64,000 nucleotides of DNA, taken from positions 22,672 through 86,671 of the forward strand of contig NZ_CANLVZ010000017.1 of the NCBI RefSeq assembly GCF_947494755.1. The letters are read 5' to 3'. The position numbers were made by a program, and so were the translations under genes. Below are positions 43,801 to 52,309 of this stretch, one piece after another. The notes beneath the pieces are model-generated. The model ran no database searches. It was not told the origin of the DNA and saw only the letters and a list, made by a program, of their open reading frames with translations. The DNA comes from an uncultured Tateyamaria sp. (GTDB taxonomy: Bacteria; Pseudomonadota; Alphaproteobacteria; Rhodobacterales; Rhodobacteraceae). The stretch's first letter is position 1, and each line of letters starts with the position of its first letter.

Positions 43801-45579
43801 TCAAACAACCTGCTCGCGCATGTCGTCTTTGCTGATCCCGGCGACTTCGACAGGTTTTTTCATCGCATCGCGGCGGAAGGGATCGCCAAGCTCTTGGTTG
43901 ATCATTGCCTCGATCAGGGTGGTGATCCCGTTTTCCATCTGGTCCTTGATGGCTTGGGCCAGCGCTTCGGTCAATTCGTCCTGCGTGCGGGCCACGACGC
44001 CCTTTAGCCCACAGGCATTGGCGATCCCGGCATAGGAGACATCCTCGTCCAACTCGGTGCCCACAAAGTTGTCGTCGAACCAAAGGGTCGAGTTCCGCTT
44101 TTCCGCGCCCCACTGGTAGTTGCGGAAGACGATCTGTGTGATCGCGGGCCAGTCGCCGCGCCCGATGGCGGTGAGTTCGTTGACCGAGATGCCAAACGCG
44201 CCGTCACCCGCAAAGCCCACGACAGGCACATCGGGCTTGCCGATTTTCGCGCCCACGATGGACGGCAGGCCATAGCCGCAAGGGCCGAACAGGCCGGGGG
44301 CCAGATATTTGCGCGATTCATTGAACGACGGATAGGCGTTCCCGATGGCGCAGTTGTTGCCGATATCGGACGAGATGATCGCCTCGACCGGCAGCGCCTT
44401 CTGGATTGCGCGCCATGCCATGCGGGGGGCCATCCAGTCGGGTTTCGCGGCGCGGGCGCGCACGTTCCAGTCGGTGCCGGGATCGTCCTGTTCCTCGGTC
44501 ATCGAGGTCAGTTCCTGCGCCCATGCGGACTTGGTGGTCGCGATGATGTCCTTGCGCTCTTGGCGGTTGGTGTCGCCTGCATCGTCGCTGAGTTGCGCGG
44601 TGATGCCTTTGGCGACCTTGGCCGCGTCACCCACGATGCCCACCGTGACCTTTTTGGTCAGGCCGATGCGGTCGGGGTTGAGATCGACCTGGATGATCTT
44701 GGCATCTGTGGGCCAGTAATCGATGCCATAGCCGGGCAGGGTGGAGAACGGGTTGAGCCGCGTGCCAAGGCACAGCACGACGTCCGCTTGGCTGATCAAC
44801 TGCATGCCTGCCTTGGAGCCGTTGTAGCCCAAGGGACCTGCAAACAGCGGGTGGTTGCCGGGGAACGCGTCATTGTGCTGGTAGCCGACACATACGGGGG
44901 CGTCGAGACGCTCGGCCAACACGCGTGAGGCTTCGATGCCGCCCTTGGACAGAACCGCGCCGGCGCCGTTCAGGATGACGGGGAACTTCGCCTCGCTCAG
45001 CATTTTGGCCGCGTCCGCGACGGCAGTATCGCCGCCTTGAGGCAGTTCGAAGTCGACGATGACGGGCAGGTCGATGTCGATCACCTGCGTCCAGAAATCG
45101 CGAGGCACGTTGATCTGGGCCGGGGCCGAGGCGCGTTTGGCCTGCATGATCACGCGGTTCAGGGTTTCGGCGATGCGGGACGGGTCGCGCACCTCTTCCT
45201 GGTAGGCGACGCAATCGGCGAACAGGTTCATCTGCTCCATTTCCTGAAAACCGCCCTGACCGATGGTCTTGTTCGCGGCTTGCGGTGTGACCAGCAGAAC
45301 GGGTGTGTGGTTCCAGTAGGCGGTTTTGACGGCGGTCACGAAATTGGTGATGCCGGGGCCGTTCTGCGCGATCATCATGCACATCTTGCCGGTGGCGCGG
45401 GTAAAGCCGTCGGCCATCATCCCGCCCGATGTTTCGTGGGCGCAGTCCCAGAACTTGATGCCCGCATCGGGGAAGATGTCCGAAATTGGCATCATGGCGG
45501 ATCCGATGATCCCGAATGCGTTGTCAATTCCGTGCATTTGCAACGTTTTTACAAAGGCTTCTTCGGTGGTCATCTTCAT
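43801..45579 (-). CDS. xsc: Sulfoacetaldehyde acetyltransferase
   Basis: Xsc is a thiamine-diphosphate enzyme that cleaves sulfoacetaldehyde with phosphate to acetyl phosphate and sulfite, the desulfonation step of taurine and isethionate breakdown. The 592-residue protein has the acetolactate-synthase fold. The N-terminal Glu for the cofactor lies in CAHETSGGMMADG. FAGDGAFGISVNELTAIGRGD, with the downstream RNYQWGAEKRNS, is the ThDP/Mg site and Xsc-type segment. ATG 45579 has GGAGAG 7 bp upstream. TauR-like repeats lie at 45663-45695. It heads the xsc-pta-soeABC operon. Confidence 0.95.
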   Translation of the reverse strand: MKMTTEEAFVKTLQMHGIDNAFGIIGSAMMPISDIFPDAGIKFWDCAHETSGGMMADGFTRATGKMCMMIAQNGPGITNFVTAVKTAYWNHTPVLLVTPQAANKTIGQGGFQEMEQMNLFADCVAYQEEVRDPSRIAETLNRVIMQAKRASAPAQINVPRDFWTQVIDIDLPVIVDFELPQGGDTAVADAAKMLSEAKFPVILNGAGAVLSKGGIEASRVLAERLDAPVCVGYQHNDAFPGNHPLFAGPLGYNGSKAGMQLISQADVVLCLGTRLNPFSTLPGYGIDYWPTDAKIIQVDLNPDRIGLTKKVTVGIVGDAAKVAKGITAQLSDDAGDTNRQERKDIIATTKSAWAQELTSMTEEQDDPGTDWNVRARAAKPDWMAPRMAWRAIQKALPVEAIISSDIGNNCAIGNAYPSFNESRKYLAPGLFGPCGYGLPSIVGAKIGKPDVPVVGFAGDGAFGISVNELTAIGRGDWPAITQIVFRNYQWGAEKRNSTLWFDDNFVGTELDEDVSYAGIANACGLKGVVARTQDELTEALAQAIKDQMENGITTLIEAMINQELGDPFRRDAMKKPVEVAGISKDDMREQVV

Positions 45580-45662
45580 GGCGGCGCTCTCCAACAAAAA
45601 ATGGGGGCGTCGAATCGCCCCGGCTAGGTTGGCCTTAAGGTAAAGGCCTGTGCGTTCCGAAG

Positions 45663-45695
45663 TTAGGGCCAGTTGTGAAGCTGCCTTAAGTCCAG
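45663..45695 (-). promoter_or_regulatory. TauR-type direct-repeat operator before xsc
   Basis: On the minus strand, CTGGACTTAA (45686-45695) is followed by CTGGCCCTAA (45663-45672), a direct repeat with 23-bp spacing, about two helical turns. The first copy matches the recalled TauR target CTGGAC(C/T)TAA of Rhodobacter capsulatus exactly. The pair lies about 84-116 bp upstream of the xsc start, just after the tauR stop, and reads in the direction of xsc transcription. Confidence 0.75.
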
Positions 45696-45696
45696 G

Positions 45697-47154
45697 TTAT
45701 GCGCCGAGGGCACGTGCGATCAACGATACCCCGGTCGCGATTTTGTCGGCCTGGATTGAGGAATATCCGAGCCGGTAATAGTTGCGCGGCAGGTCATCGC
45801 CCGAGAAGAACGCGTGCCCTGGTTCGATCAGAACGCCGTCATCGCGCAGGCTGCGGGACAGATCGCGCGTATCGACGCCGTCTGGCGCGCGCATCCAGAA
45901 AGAGGAGCCTCCGAATGCGCCTATCCCGGCCACGTTCAGCCCGTGTTCGTCTATCGCCTGCTGCATCGCCGTGCGGCGCGTGTGCAAGGCGGCCCCCATC
46001 TTGCGAATTTGAGCATCGTAGTGGCCCATCGAAAGAAAGTACGCTGCCGTCCGTTGAATGTGCCCCGGTGGGTGGCGCAACACCGATGTGCGCAGCGCGC
46101 GCGCCTCGCGCACAAACGGTTCGGAGCCCACCAAATACCCAAGGCGCAGCCCCGGGAACAGGGATTTCGAGAAGCTGCCCACATAGATCACACGCCCATC
46201 CGTATCCATGGATTTGAGCGCGGGTGAGGGTGGTTCAAGGAACGACATCTCGAACTCGTAATCGTCTTCGACGATCAATGCCTCAAGCTCACGTGCCCGG
46301 TCCAAAAGCGCTTGTCGGCGTGCCATGGGCATGGTTGCTGTCGTTGGGCACTGGTGGCTTGGTGTGGTGAAAATGACATCGGCATCCGGGGTGATTGCGT
46401 CCGGTGGCAGACCGTCGCGGTCAACCCTTACTGGAGCCATATGGCAGCGCGATTGCGTCAGGATTTCGCGCAAAGCTGGGTAGCAGGGGTCTTCGAATGC
46501 GGCTGTGCGCCGTTGGGTCAGCAAGACCTGTGCGGCGAGCCACAAGGCGTTTTGCGCGCCGAGTGTGATCAGAATCTGGTCGGCATTTGCAGCAATCCCG
46601 CGGCGCGGCAGCGTATGGCGTTGGATGAACTCAATCAGTTGCGGATCGTCTTGGTCGAAATAGTCGGATGTCAGCGCCGAGAAATCACGTTGGCCGAGGG
46701 CTTGCAGCGCGCATTGCCGCCAGTTGGCGTGATCAAAGAGCTGCGGATCCGTCTGTCCGTAGATGAAAGGATATCGAAATCGCGCCCAGTCTTGGGGTTT
46801 ATTGAGGGTCTGTCCGCCCGAAAACCGCTGGCCAATGGCGCGCGTCCAGTCGACGCTGTCACTGACCATTTGCTGCGGGCGGTAGACGGGAGGAACGGGT
46901 GCGTTGGCAGACACGTAGTACCCGGATCGCCCGCGCGCGGACAGGTAGTCAGAGGCCACCAATTCGGTATAGGCTAGTGTGACCGTGATCCGGCTTATGC
47001 CCAAATGTGTTGCGAGTTTTCGGGTCGATGGCAGCTTTTCCCCCGCTGCGAACCGTCCTGACAATATGCCATGCGCAATCATCTGCTGCACCTGACTTTG
47101 CAGGGTGCCCTGATGCGTGGGTGACAGGAAAAATGTTTCGACCGGGAGTGCCAT
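45697..47154 (-). CDS. tauR: TauR-like MocR/GntR family transcriptional regulator
   Basis: A 485-residue regulator. The N-terminal winged helix is GntR-type (LPSTRKLATHLGISRITVTLAYTEL, about 40-65). It is joined to an aminotransferase class I-like domain (about 110-485) with the PLP-lysine segment GSFSKSLFPGLRLGYL. This MocR architecture, the position directly before xsc and the repeats at 45663-45695 support TauR, the activator of taurine catabolism. The rest of the taurine route (tauABC, tpa, ald) is not in this window. The ATG at 47154 is followed directly by the helix-turn-helix domain. Confidence 0.85.
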   Translation of the reverse strand: MALPVETFFLSPTHQGTLQSQVQQMIAHGILSGRFAAGEKLPSTRKLATHLGISRITVTLAYTELVASDYLSARGRSGYYVSANAPVPPVYRPQQMVSDSVDWTRAIGQRFSGGQTLNKPQDWARFRYPFIYGQTDPQLFDHANWRQCALQALGQRDFSALTSDYFDQDDPQLIEFIQRHTLPRRGIAANADQILITLGAQNALWLAAQVLLTQRRTAAFEDPCYPALREILTQSRCHMAPVRVDRDGLPPDAITPDADVIFTTPSHQCPTTATMPMARRQALLDRARELEALIVEDDYEFEMSFLEPPSPALKSMDTDGRVIYVGSFSKSLFPGLRLGYLVGSEPFVREARALRTSVLRHPPGHIQRTAAYFLSMGHYDAQIRKMGAALHTRRTAMQQAIDEHGLNVAGIGAFGGSSFWMRAPDGVDTRDLSRSLRDDGVLIEPGHAFFSGDDLPRNYYRLGYSSIQADKIATGVSLIARALGA

Positions 47155-47477
47155 GTGCCAAGTCTAAACTGGTCTTATGGATCGGTCAATCTGGCATTAT
47201 TTATCGTTGAATACGCCTTGCCATATCAATAGCGTATTACAGCTAATCGACGAGATCAATAAAAATCGAGACGTTTTGTTTCATTATTAACCTGTGGTAT
47301 ACCCGTTCGCGTCATTCGTGGCTATCACAATCGGGGCATTTAGGAGAACACGCGCGCGATCTCTGCTCGCTTTGCAAGTCTTACCAACTTGTTAATGCGC
47401 CGGACGCCGAAACAGCGTCTTCTTAAGATATGAAGACGCAAATGTGAGCTTTCGAAATTCATGAGAAAGCGCCCTTC
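47155..47477. other. Intergenic region between divergent tauR and DUF2793 genes
   Basis: This 323-bp region is relatively AT-rich (47190-47300). It holds a possible TauR site near the tauR start and, before the DUF2793 gene, several inverted repeats (47403-47470). No small gene or known RNA was recognised. Confidence 0.5.
47169..47200 (+). promoter_or_regulatory. Possible second TauR-like direct repeat, upstream of tauR
   Basis: CTGGTCTTAT (47169-47178) and CTGGCATTAT (47191-47200) form a degenerate direct repeat with 22-bp spacing, close to the 23 bp of the xsc site. It begins 15 bp from the tauR start codon and reads away from tauR. It could serve autoregulation or control of the divergent gene. 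Both copies differ from the consensus at two or more positions. Confidence 0.4.
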
Positions 47478-48584
47478 ATGACCGAGCAATCGACCCGTCT
47501 GTCACTTCCCTTGATCCAGCCATCGCAGGCTCAAAAGCATGTCACGCATAACAGTGCGCTTGAAATTCTGGATGCTGTCGCGCAGTTGAACGTGCTGTCG
47601 CGCGACGCAAATACGCCCCCAACGCTGACGGACGAGGGTGCCATATTTGCGCTTGGCGCTGCGCCGCAGGCCGTGTGGGCCGGTCATCCTAATGAGATGG
47701 CAATCCGATCCAACGGTGGATGGCTGTTTGTCGAACCGCGCGAGGGCTGGGTGCTGTATGATCAGGCGGATGACGTTATTTGCGTGCGCAAAGGCACGGC
47801 GTGGGAGCCGGTGACGCCGAACCTCGACAATGTTGCGGGCGTTGGTATCAATGCGACCTCTGATGCAGTGAACCGTTTGGCAGTATCGGCCGAGGCCACT
47901 TTGCTGACCCATGACACAACCGGCAGTCATCAGTTGAAGGTCAACAAGGCCGCCGCCTCGGACGTCGCAAGCCTGCTGTTCCAATCCGGGTATTCAGGCC
48001 GTGCCGAAATGGGCACGATGGGCAATGATGATTTCGCGATCAAGGTCAGCCAGGATGGCGCGACCTTTGTCACTGCCCTGGCGTTTGATGGGGCCACCGG
48101 CCATGCGACAGGTGCCGCCGTACAGCAAAGCAGCGATGACGTGACACCGGGCCGCCTCATGCGTGCCGATTGGGGGTATGGGCCTGGGAATGTCGTAGGC
48201 ACGGTGGGCCAAACGGCGGGATTACCGACTGGTGCTGTGATCGAGAGTGCGACTACGCCGCAGGGTGCCTATGTGCGTTTTGCCGATGGTACGCAGATTT
48301 GTTCAGCCGCCCTTAGCCTCGGTTTTGGCGGTGCCAACCGGATCGGGGCGGCTTGGCTTTTCCCCGTGCCTTTTGCGGGGGTGCCGGTCGTGACAGGCTC
48401 CATCGATGCTACCAGTATTCAGGCTGATGCAACGCCTGATCTGGATGCATTAGGTGCTTTTGTAAGTGCCAATACGGACGGCACACAGACCACACTCGCG
48501 CAGTATCGCGTCGCTGGATCGACCGACTTTCAAAGCGCTGACACTGCCCTTTGTCACGTGATGGCAATCGGGCGCTGGTTCTAA
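47478..48584 (+). CDS. DUF2793 domain-containing protein
   Basis: A 368-residue protein. The N-terminal 90 residues (RLSLPLIQPSQAQKHVTHNSAL, QAVWAGHPNEMAI, WLFVEPREGWVLYDQ) match the DUF2793 domain, found in Rhodobacterales gene-transfer-agent and phage tail-associated proteins and in stand-alone genes. The remaining sequence is Gly/Ala/Thr-rich with beta-strand character, like tail fibre or adhesin stalks. No signal peptide is visible. No other phage genes are near, so this is an isolated copy, possibly a surface or polysaccharide-associated protein. Confidence 0.75.
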   Translation: MTEQSTRLSLPLIQPSQAQKHVTHNSALEILDAVAQLNVLSRDANTPPTLTDEGAIFALGAAPQAVWAGHPNEMAIRSNGGWLFVEPREGWVLYDQADDVICVRKGTAWEPVTPNLDNVAGVGINATSDAVNRLAVSAEATLLTHDTTGSHQLKVNKAAASDVASLLFQSGYSGRAEMGTMGNDDFAIKVSQDGATFVTALAFDGATGHATGAAVQQSSDDVTPGRLMRADWGYGPGNVVGTVGQTAGLPTGAVIESATTPQGAYVRFADGTQICSAALSLGFGGANRIGAAWLFPVPFAGVPVVTGSIDATSIQADATPDLDALGAFVSANTDGTQTTLAQYRVAGSTDFQSADTALCHVMAIGRWF

Positions 48585-48822
48585 AGAGTACACCTGCCTA
48601 CAGAGGCGTGGCTGGTGGCTTGCCAATCTCGCGTCAGCGCGAGGAGGGCACTCGAAGCCTTAATAATTCGCTTCTATTCAATGCGATAACGGTGAGCCAG
48701 TCACGGTTTTCGGTCCACAAGAACACCAAACTTGGCAAAAAAAGGGCCGTACTTACCGTTTCCTAAGACTTCTGCCGGATCATCCGCCTGGTCAATGACA
48801 TGTAATTGTCAAAGACCAAAGG

Positions 48823-48842
48823 CCCGGACCCAATCGTCCGGG
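48823..48842 (+). promoter_or_regulatory. Stem-loop in the leader of the large glycosyltransferase gene
   Basis: CCCGGAC (48823-48829) and GTCCGGG (48836-48842) form a 7-bp stem with a 6-nt loop, ending 8 bp before the GGAGG ribosome site at 48851. There is no T-run. It may be a leader structure or the terminator of upstream transcription. A second hairpin, CTCGCG-TCAG-CGCGAG, lies at 48628-48643. Confidence 0.5.
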
Positions 48843-48860
48843 GGTGATTTGGAGGTCTAA

Positions 48861-51410
48861 GTGTTTCAACGTATTTTACAGCTATTTAAACGGTATGCGG
48901 ACCAACATCTGACTCTGGAGGGAGAAGGTTTTGCATTGCTCGGACATGACGGCGAAGTGGCTGGATATGTTGACCTGATTTCCGTGGCAAATGGCCGGCT
49001 GGTGATCGAGGGGTGGACTGACGCCCGCGAGGTCGTCCTGTCACTTGCAGGGACTGAGCACCGCGTGGCACCCAGTTTGCCGCGTGTTGATGTGGCCGCC
49101 ATGCGCGGAGCCGATCCAAAGAGGCCCTTTGGCTTTGTTATGGACGTCGCATGGCTGGACCAAGATGGCTCTCTCAGTCTGATGTTTCAGTGTGGACAGA
49201 CATCGCCTCAGACCTTGCAGCGATTTTCCACCCAAGCCTTGAAGGATGCCCATCGCCAGATGATCCGCCCCTTTGTCCGAGATGCGGCGCGGGCGCTGCC
49301 GGATACGTGGCGGTGGTATCGCCACGGCGATCATGCAGCGCGGCAAGCGGTCAAACGCATCTTGGGTTTGCAAACGCGGATTGAACCGACAGTTGTCGAT
49401 AGCGCACTTTTGCTTCCAGCGATCGAGGTGCCCTCTGACGATACATCCGTCACCATAATCATCCCGGTTTATAACGCGTTCGACCTCTTGGCTGAATTGC
49501 TGAACCGGGTCGCACAACATACCGATATTCCCCATCATATCGTATTGATCGACGACTGTTCGCCTGACCCGCGCGTGCGTCCCTTCTTGCGCGGTTGGGT
49601 CCAGGGGCAACCAAAAGGTCGGGTGAGCCTCATCGAGAATGTGGAAAACCGGGGGTTTGTCGGGTCGGTCAATGCGGGTTTCGACATCGCGGCGCAACGT
49701 GATGAGGATGTAATTTTGCTGAACTCGGACGCCATGGTGCCCGCAAATTGGGCAAGCCGGTTGATCGCCCCGATCCGCGCTCGAGCAGACATCGCGAGCG
49801 TGACCCCGATGTCAAATGACGCTGAGATTTTCACGGCTCCGAATATTTGCCAGCGGGTCGATATTATTGATGGCGCCGTGGACGTGATTGATGCGCGGGC
49901 GCGTTGCCTGAATGTTGGCGCCACGTGGCAGGATACACCCACCGGGGTCGGTTTCTGTATGGCGATGTCACGACGCTATCTGAACCTTGTCCCGCAATTT
50001 GATACAGTTTTTGGTCGCGGTTACGGGGAAGAGGTGGATTGGTGCCAGAAAGTGCGTGCCAAGGGTGGATATAATGTCGCCCATCCGGGCCTCTTTGTGC
50101 AGCACAAGGGGGCGGCGTCCTTTGGCAGTGCTGAAAAGCTTGAAATGATCAGGCAAAACAATCAAAAGATCGCAGTGCGCTACCCAAATTTTGATGCCGA
50201 GGTGCAGGATTTCATCCGACGTGATCCGCTGGCCACCGCGCGTCTGGCCTTGGGCATCGCCGGGGTTGAGGCGCAGACGACCCTGCCGGTTCCGATCTAT
50301 CTGGCGCACAGCCTGGGCGGCGGTGCCGAGATTTATCTGCAATGCCGTCTTGAGCAGGACATCAACGATGTCGGCGGCGCTGTGGTCTTGCGGGTGGGCG
50401 GCACGGCGACGTGGGATGTGGAACTTGTGACGGCTCAAGGGAGCCATCGGGTTGGAACGCCCGACTTCAAAGACGTCGAGGCACTGCTGGAGCCATTGAC
50501 CAACCGGCGCGTGATTTATTCCTGTGGTGTGGGGCATGCCGACCCTGTGGAATTGCCCGCGCGATTGTCGGATTTGGCGACCCATGACGCGAAACTGGAA
50601 ATATTGATGAACGATTATTTCCCGATTTCACCTTCGTTCAATCTGTTGGACAAAGACGGGAAGTTCTCGGGCGTCCCGGATGAGAATAGTACAGATGATG
50701 CGCATACCACACGTTGCCCCGATGGCACGCTGATCACACTGGCGGATTGGCGCGCGGCGTGGCGACCCATCATGGCACGCGCAACCGAGGTGCGAGTCTT
50801 TTCCAAAAGTGGGCGCAGCTTGGTTGGATCGGCCTTTCCCGAAGCAACGGCTGCGCTGCGTATCATACCCCACACCCTACCGCATGACGTTCCCCGCTTG
50901 CAGCGCCCCAAGCGCGACGCAGGCGAAGTGATCGGTGTTCTGGGCAACATCGGTTTCATCAAAGGTGCCGCTGTTTTGGCGGATCTGAGCAAAACGATCG
51001 CATCACGACCCAAAGCGAAGCTGGTCGTCTTGGGGAACGTTGATCCGGATTACCCGCTGGCAATGGGGACGACGATCCATGGGGGGTACAAGGTTTCGGA
51101 GCTGCCTGAATTGGTAACCCGCTATGGCATCACCACTTGGTTGATCCCATCGATCTGCCCGGAGACGTTTTCTTTCACAACGCACGAAGCACTTGCAACC
51201 GGTTTGCCGGTTTGGACCTTTGACCTTGGCGCGCAGGCCGAAGCCGTCTCGGTCGCACTTGGTAATGGCGCACCGGGCGGACTGATCAAGTTACCAAAGG
51301 GTGGTATCAGCGCGGATACTGTCTTGGCACATATCCTGCCTGAATCCAACGTCAACGATTTAGTATTTCACTATGATAGCGGCGTAGAAAGACAAGCCCG
51401 ATCAGCATGA
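48861..51410 (+). CDS. Two-domain glycosyltransferase (GT2 plus GT4-like)
   Basis: An 849-residue protein for surface polysaccharide synthesis. An N-terminal domain of unknown type (about 1-190) is followed by a GT2 domain (about 195-450) with SVTIIIPVYNAFDLL and VILLNSDAMVPANW in place of the DXD motif, and GRGYGEEVDWCQ as catalytic loop. The C-terminal part (about 480-840) resembles a GT-B fold: VIGVLGNIGFIKG, and CPETFSFTTHEALATGLPVW carries the GT4 Glu pair. GTG 48861 has GGAGG 5 bp upstream. Its last 59 bp overlap the convergent ABC permease gene. Confidence 0.85.
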   Translation: MFQRILQLFKRYADQHLTLEGEGFALLGHDGEVAGYVDLISVANGRLVIEGWTDAREVVLSLAGTEHRVAPSLPRVDVAAMRGADPKRPFGFVMDVAWLDQDGSLSLMFQCGQTSPQTLQRFSTQALKDAHRQMIRPFVRDAARALPDTWRWYRHGDHAARQAVKRILGLQTRIEPTVVDSALLLPAIEVPSDDTSVTIIIPVYNAFDLLAELLNRVAQHTDIPHHIVLIDDCSPDPRVRPFLRGWVQGQPKGRVSLIENVENRGFVGSVNAGFDIAAQRDEDVILLNSDAMVPANWASRLIAPIRARADIASVTPMSNDAEIFTAPNICQRVDIIDGAVDVIDARARCLNVGATWQDTPTGVGFCMAMSRRYLNLVPQFDTVFGRGYGEEVDWCQKVRAKGGYNVAHPGLFVQHKGAASFGSAEKLEMIRQNNQKIAVRYPNFDAEVQDFIRRDPLATARLALGIAGVEAQTTLPVPIYLAHSLGGGAEIYLQCRLEQDINDVGGAVVLRVGGTATWDVELVTAQGSHRVGTPDFKDVEALLEPLTNRRVIYSCGVGHADPVELPARLSDLATHDAKLEILMNDYFPISPSFNLLDKDGKFSGVPDENSTDDAHTTRCPDGTLITLADWRAAWRPIMARATEVRVFSKSGRSLVGSAFPEATAALRIIPHTLPHDVPRLQRPKRDAGEVIGVLGNIGFIKGAAVLADLSKTIASRPKAKLVVLGNVDPDYPLAMGTTIHGGYKVSELPELVTRYGITTWLIPSICPETFSFTTHEALATGLPVWTFDLGAQAEAVSVALGNGAPGGLIKLPKGGISADTVLAHILPESNVNDLVFHYDSGVERQARSA

Positions 51411-52182
51411 AAACCAGGGATAGGCCAAATACATATGCGGGCGACGTATAGTCTGCCGCATAGTTGAAATAGAACCCGCTGCGCATCACGCCGATCACGT
51501 GGATCAAAGGGTTGAACCACACGTAGGAGGCGTAGGGTTCAGGGATTGAGTCAAATGTGAACAACACACCAGATATGATAAAGAGCGGTCTGGTAAATAC
51601 GCTCCAGACCTGCTGCCAGATCGGGAAGATGGTGAACATAAAGCAGTTGAAACTCCCGACCCCGAGGGCAAGCGCTGCAACCATCGCAAATGCCAAAGCG
51701 ATGACGGGCAGGTCTGGTGAAGTGCGCGTGTCAAAGACCAGGACCAGACCAAACAGAATGATGTAGGCGACCATCACTTGCGTCATCATGTTGACTGTAA
51801 ATCGGGCAATCATGGCGTCCAGAAATGTGACGCTCGGGTAGGTCAGAAGGGCGCGGGAATAGGTCAGCGAGCCTGCGACCTTCAACGACACGTCCGTGAA
51901 CATCAGAAATGGCACGACACCTGTTGCGTAGAAAATCGGGAAATTGACGCCGATCGAGGGGGCCTGAAAGCCCAAAGAAAAGATTGCTGTCAAAACGGCG
52001 ATGGCTGCGACCGGTTCCAGAATGGCCCAGAGATACCCGCCCGGCGATCTGCCATAGGACGTAGTCATTTCACGCAGGATCAACGCCAGGATCGTGCGCG
52101 CGCTGGCAAAGCTGCGCCCTTTTGAGACAGCGCGTAGTTTGTGCGCGGCGGTTCCGCTGGCAGGTTCGAAGTGCTTGGTCAT
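51352..52182 (-). CDS. Polysaccharide ABC transporter permease (KpsM/Wzm-like)
   Basis: A 276-residue inner-membrane permease of the ABC-2 type with about six helices. Family features are LILREMTTSYGRSPGGYLWAILEP, FPIFYATGVVPFLMF and the C-terminal SFNCFMFTIFPIWQQVW and YVWFNPLIHVIGVMRSGFY. It pairs with the KpsT-type ATPase encoded at 53785. Start 52182 has a GAGAGGG site; the upstream open frame is not homologous. It is divergent from the PCP gene (127-bp gap), and its 3' end overlaps the glycosyltransferase gene. Confidence 0.9.
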   Translation of the reverse strand: MTKHFEPASGTAAHKLRAVSKGRSFASARTILALILREMTTSYGRSPGGYLWAILEPVAAIAVLTAIFSLGFQAPSIGVNFPIFYATGVVPFLMFTDVSLKVAGSLTYSRALLTYPSVTFLDAMIARFTVNMMTQVMVAYIILFGLVLVFDTRTSPDLPVIALAFAMVAALALGVGSFNCFMFTIFPIWQQVWSVFTRPLFIISGVLFTFDSIPEPYASYVWFNPLIHVIGVMRSGFYFNYAADYTSPAYVFGLSLVFMLIGLVFLRRYHSEILNR

Positions 52183-52309
52183 CTGTCCCTCTCTCGACGT
52201 CACGGCGTCGAATTTCCCCGGCTGGAGTCGCGCGTTCCACGAACGTTGGAATTTGTTAACCAATTTTCACTACCAAAGACTTAATCGAGAGGCAGATGGG
52301 ACGCCGGGC

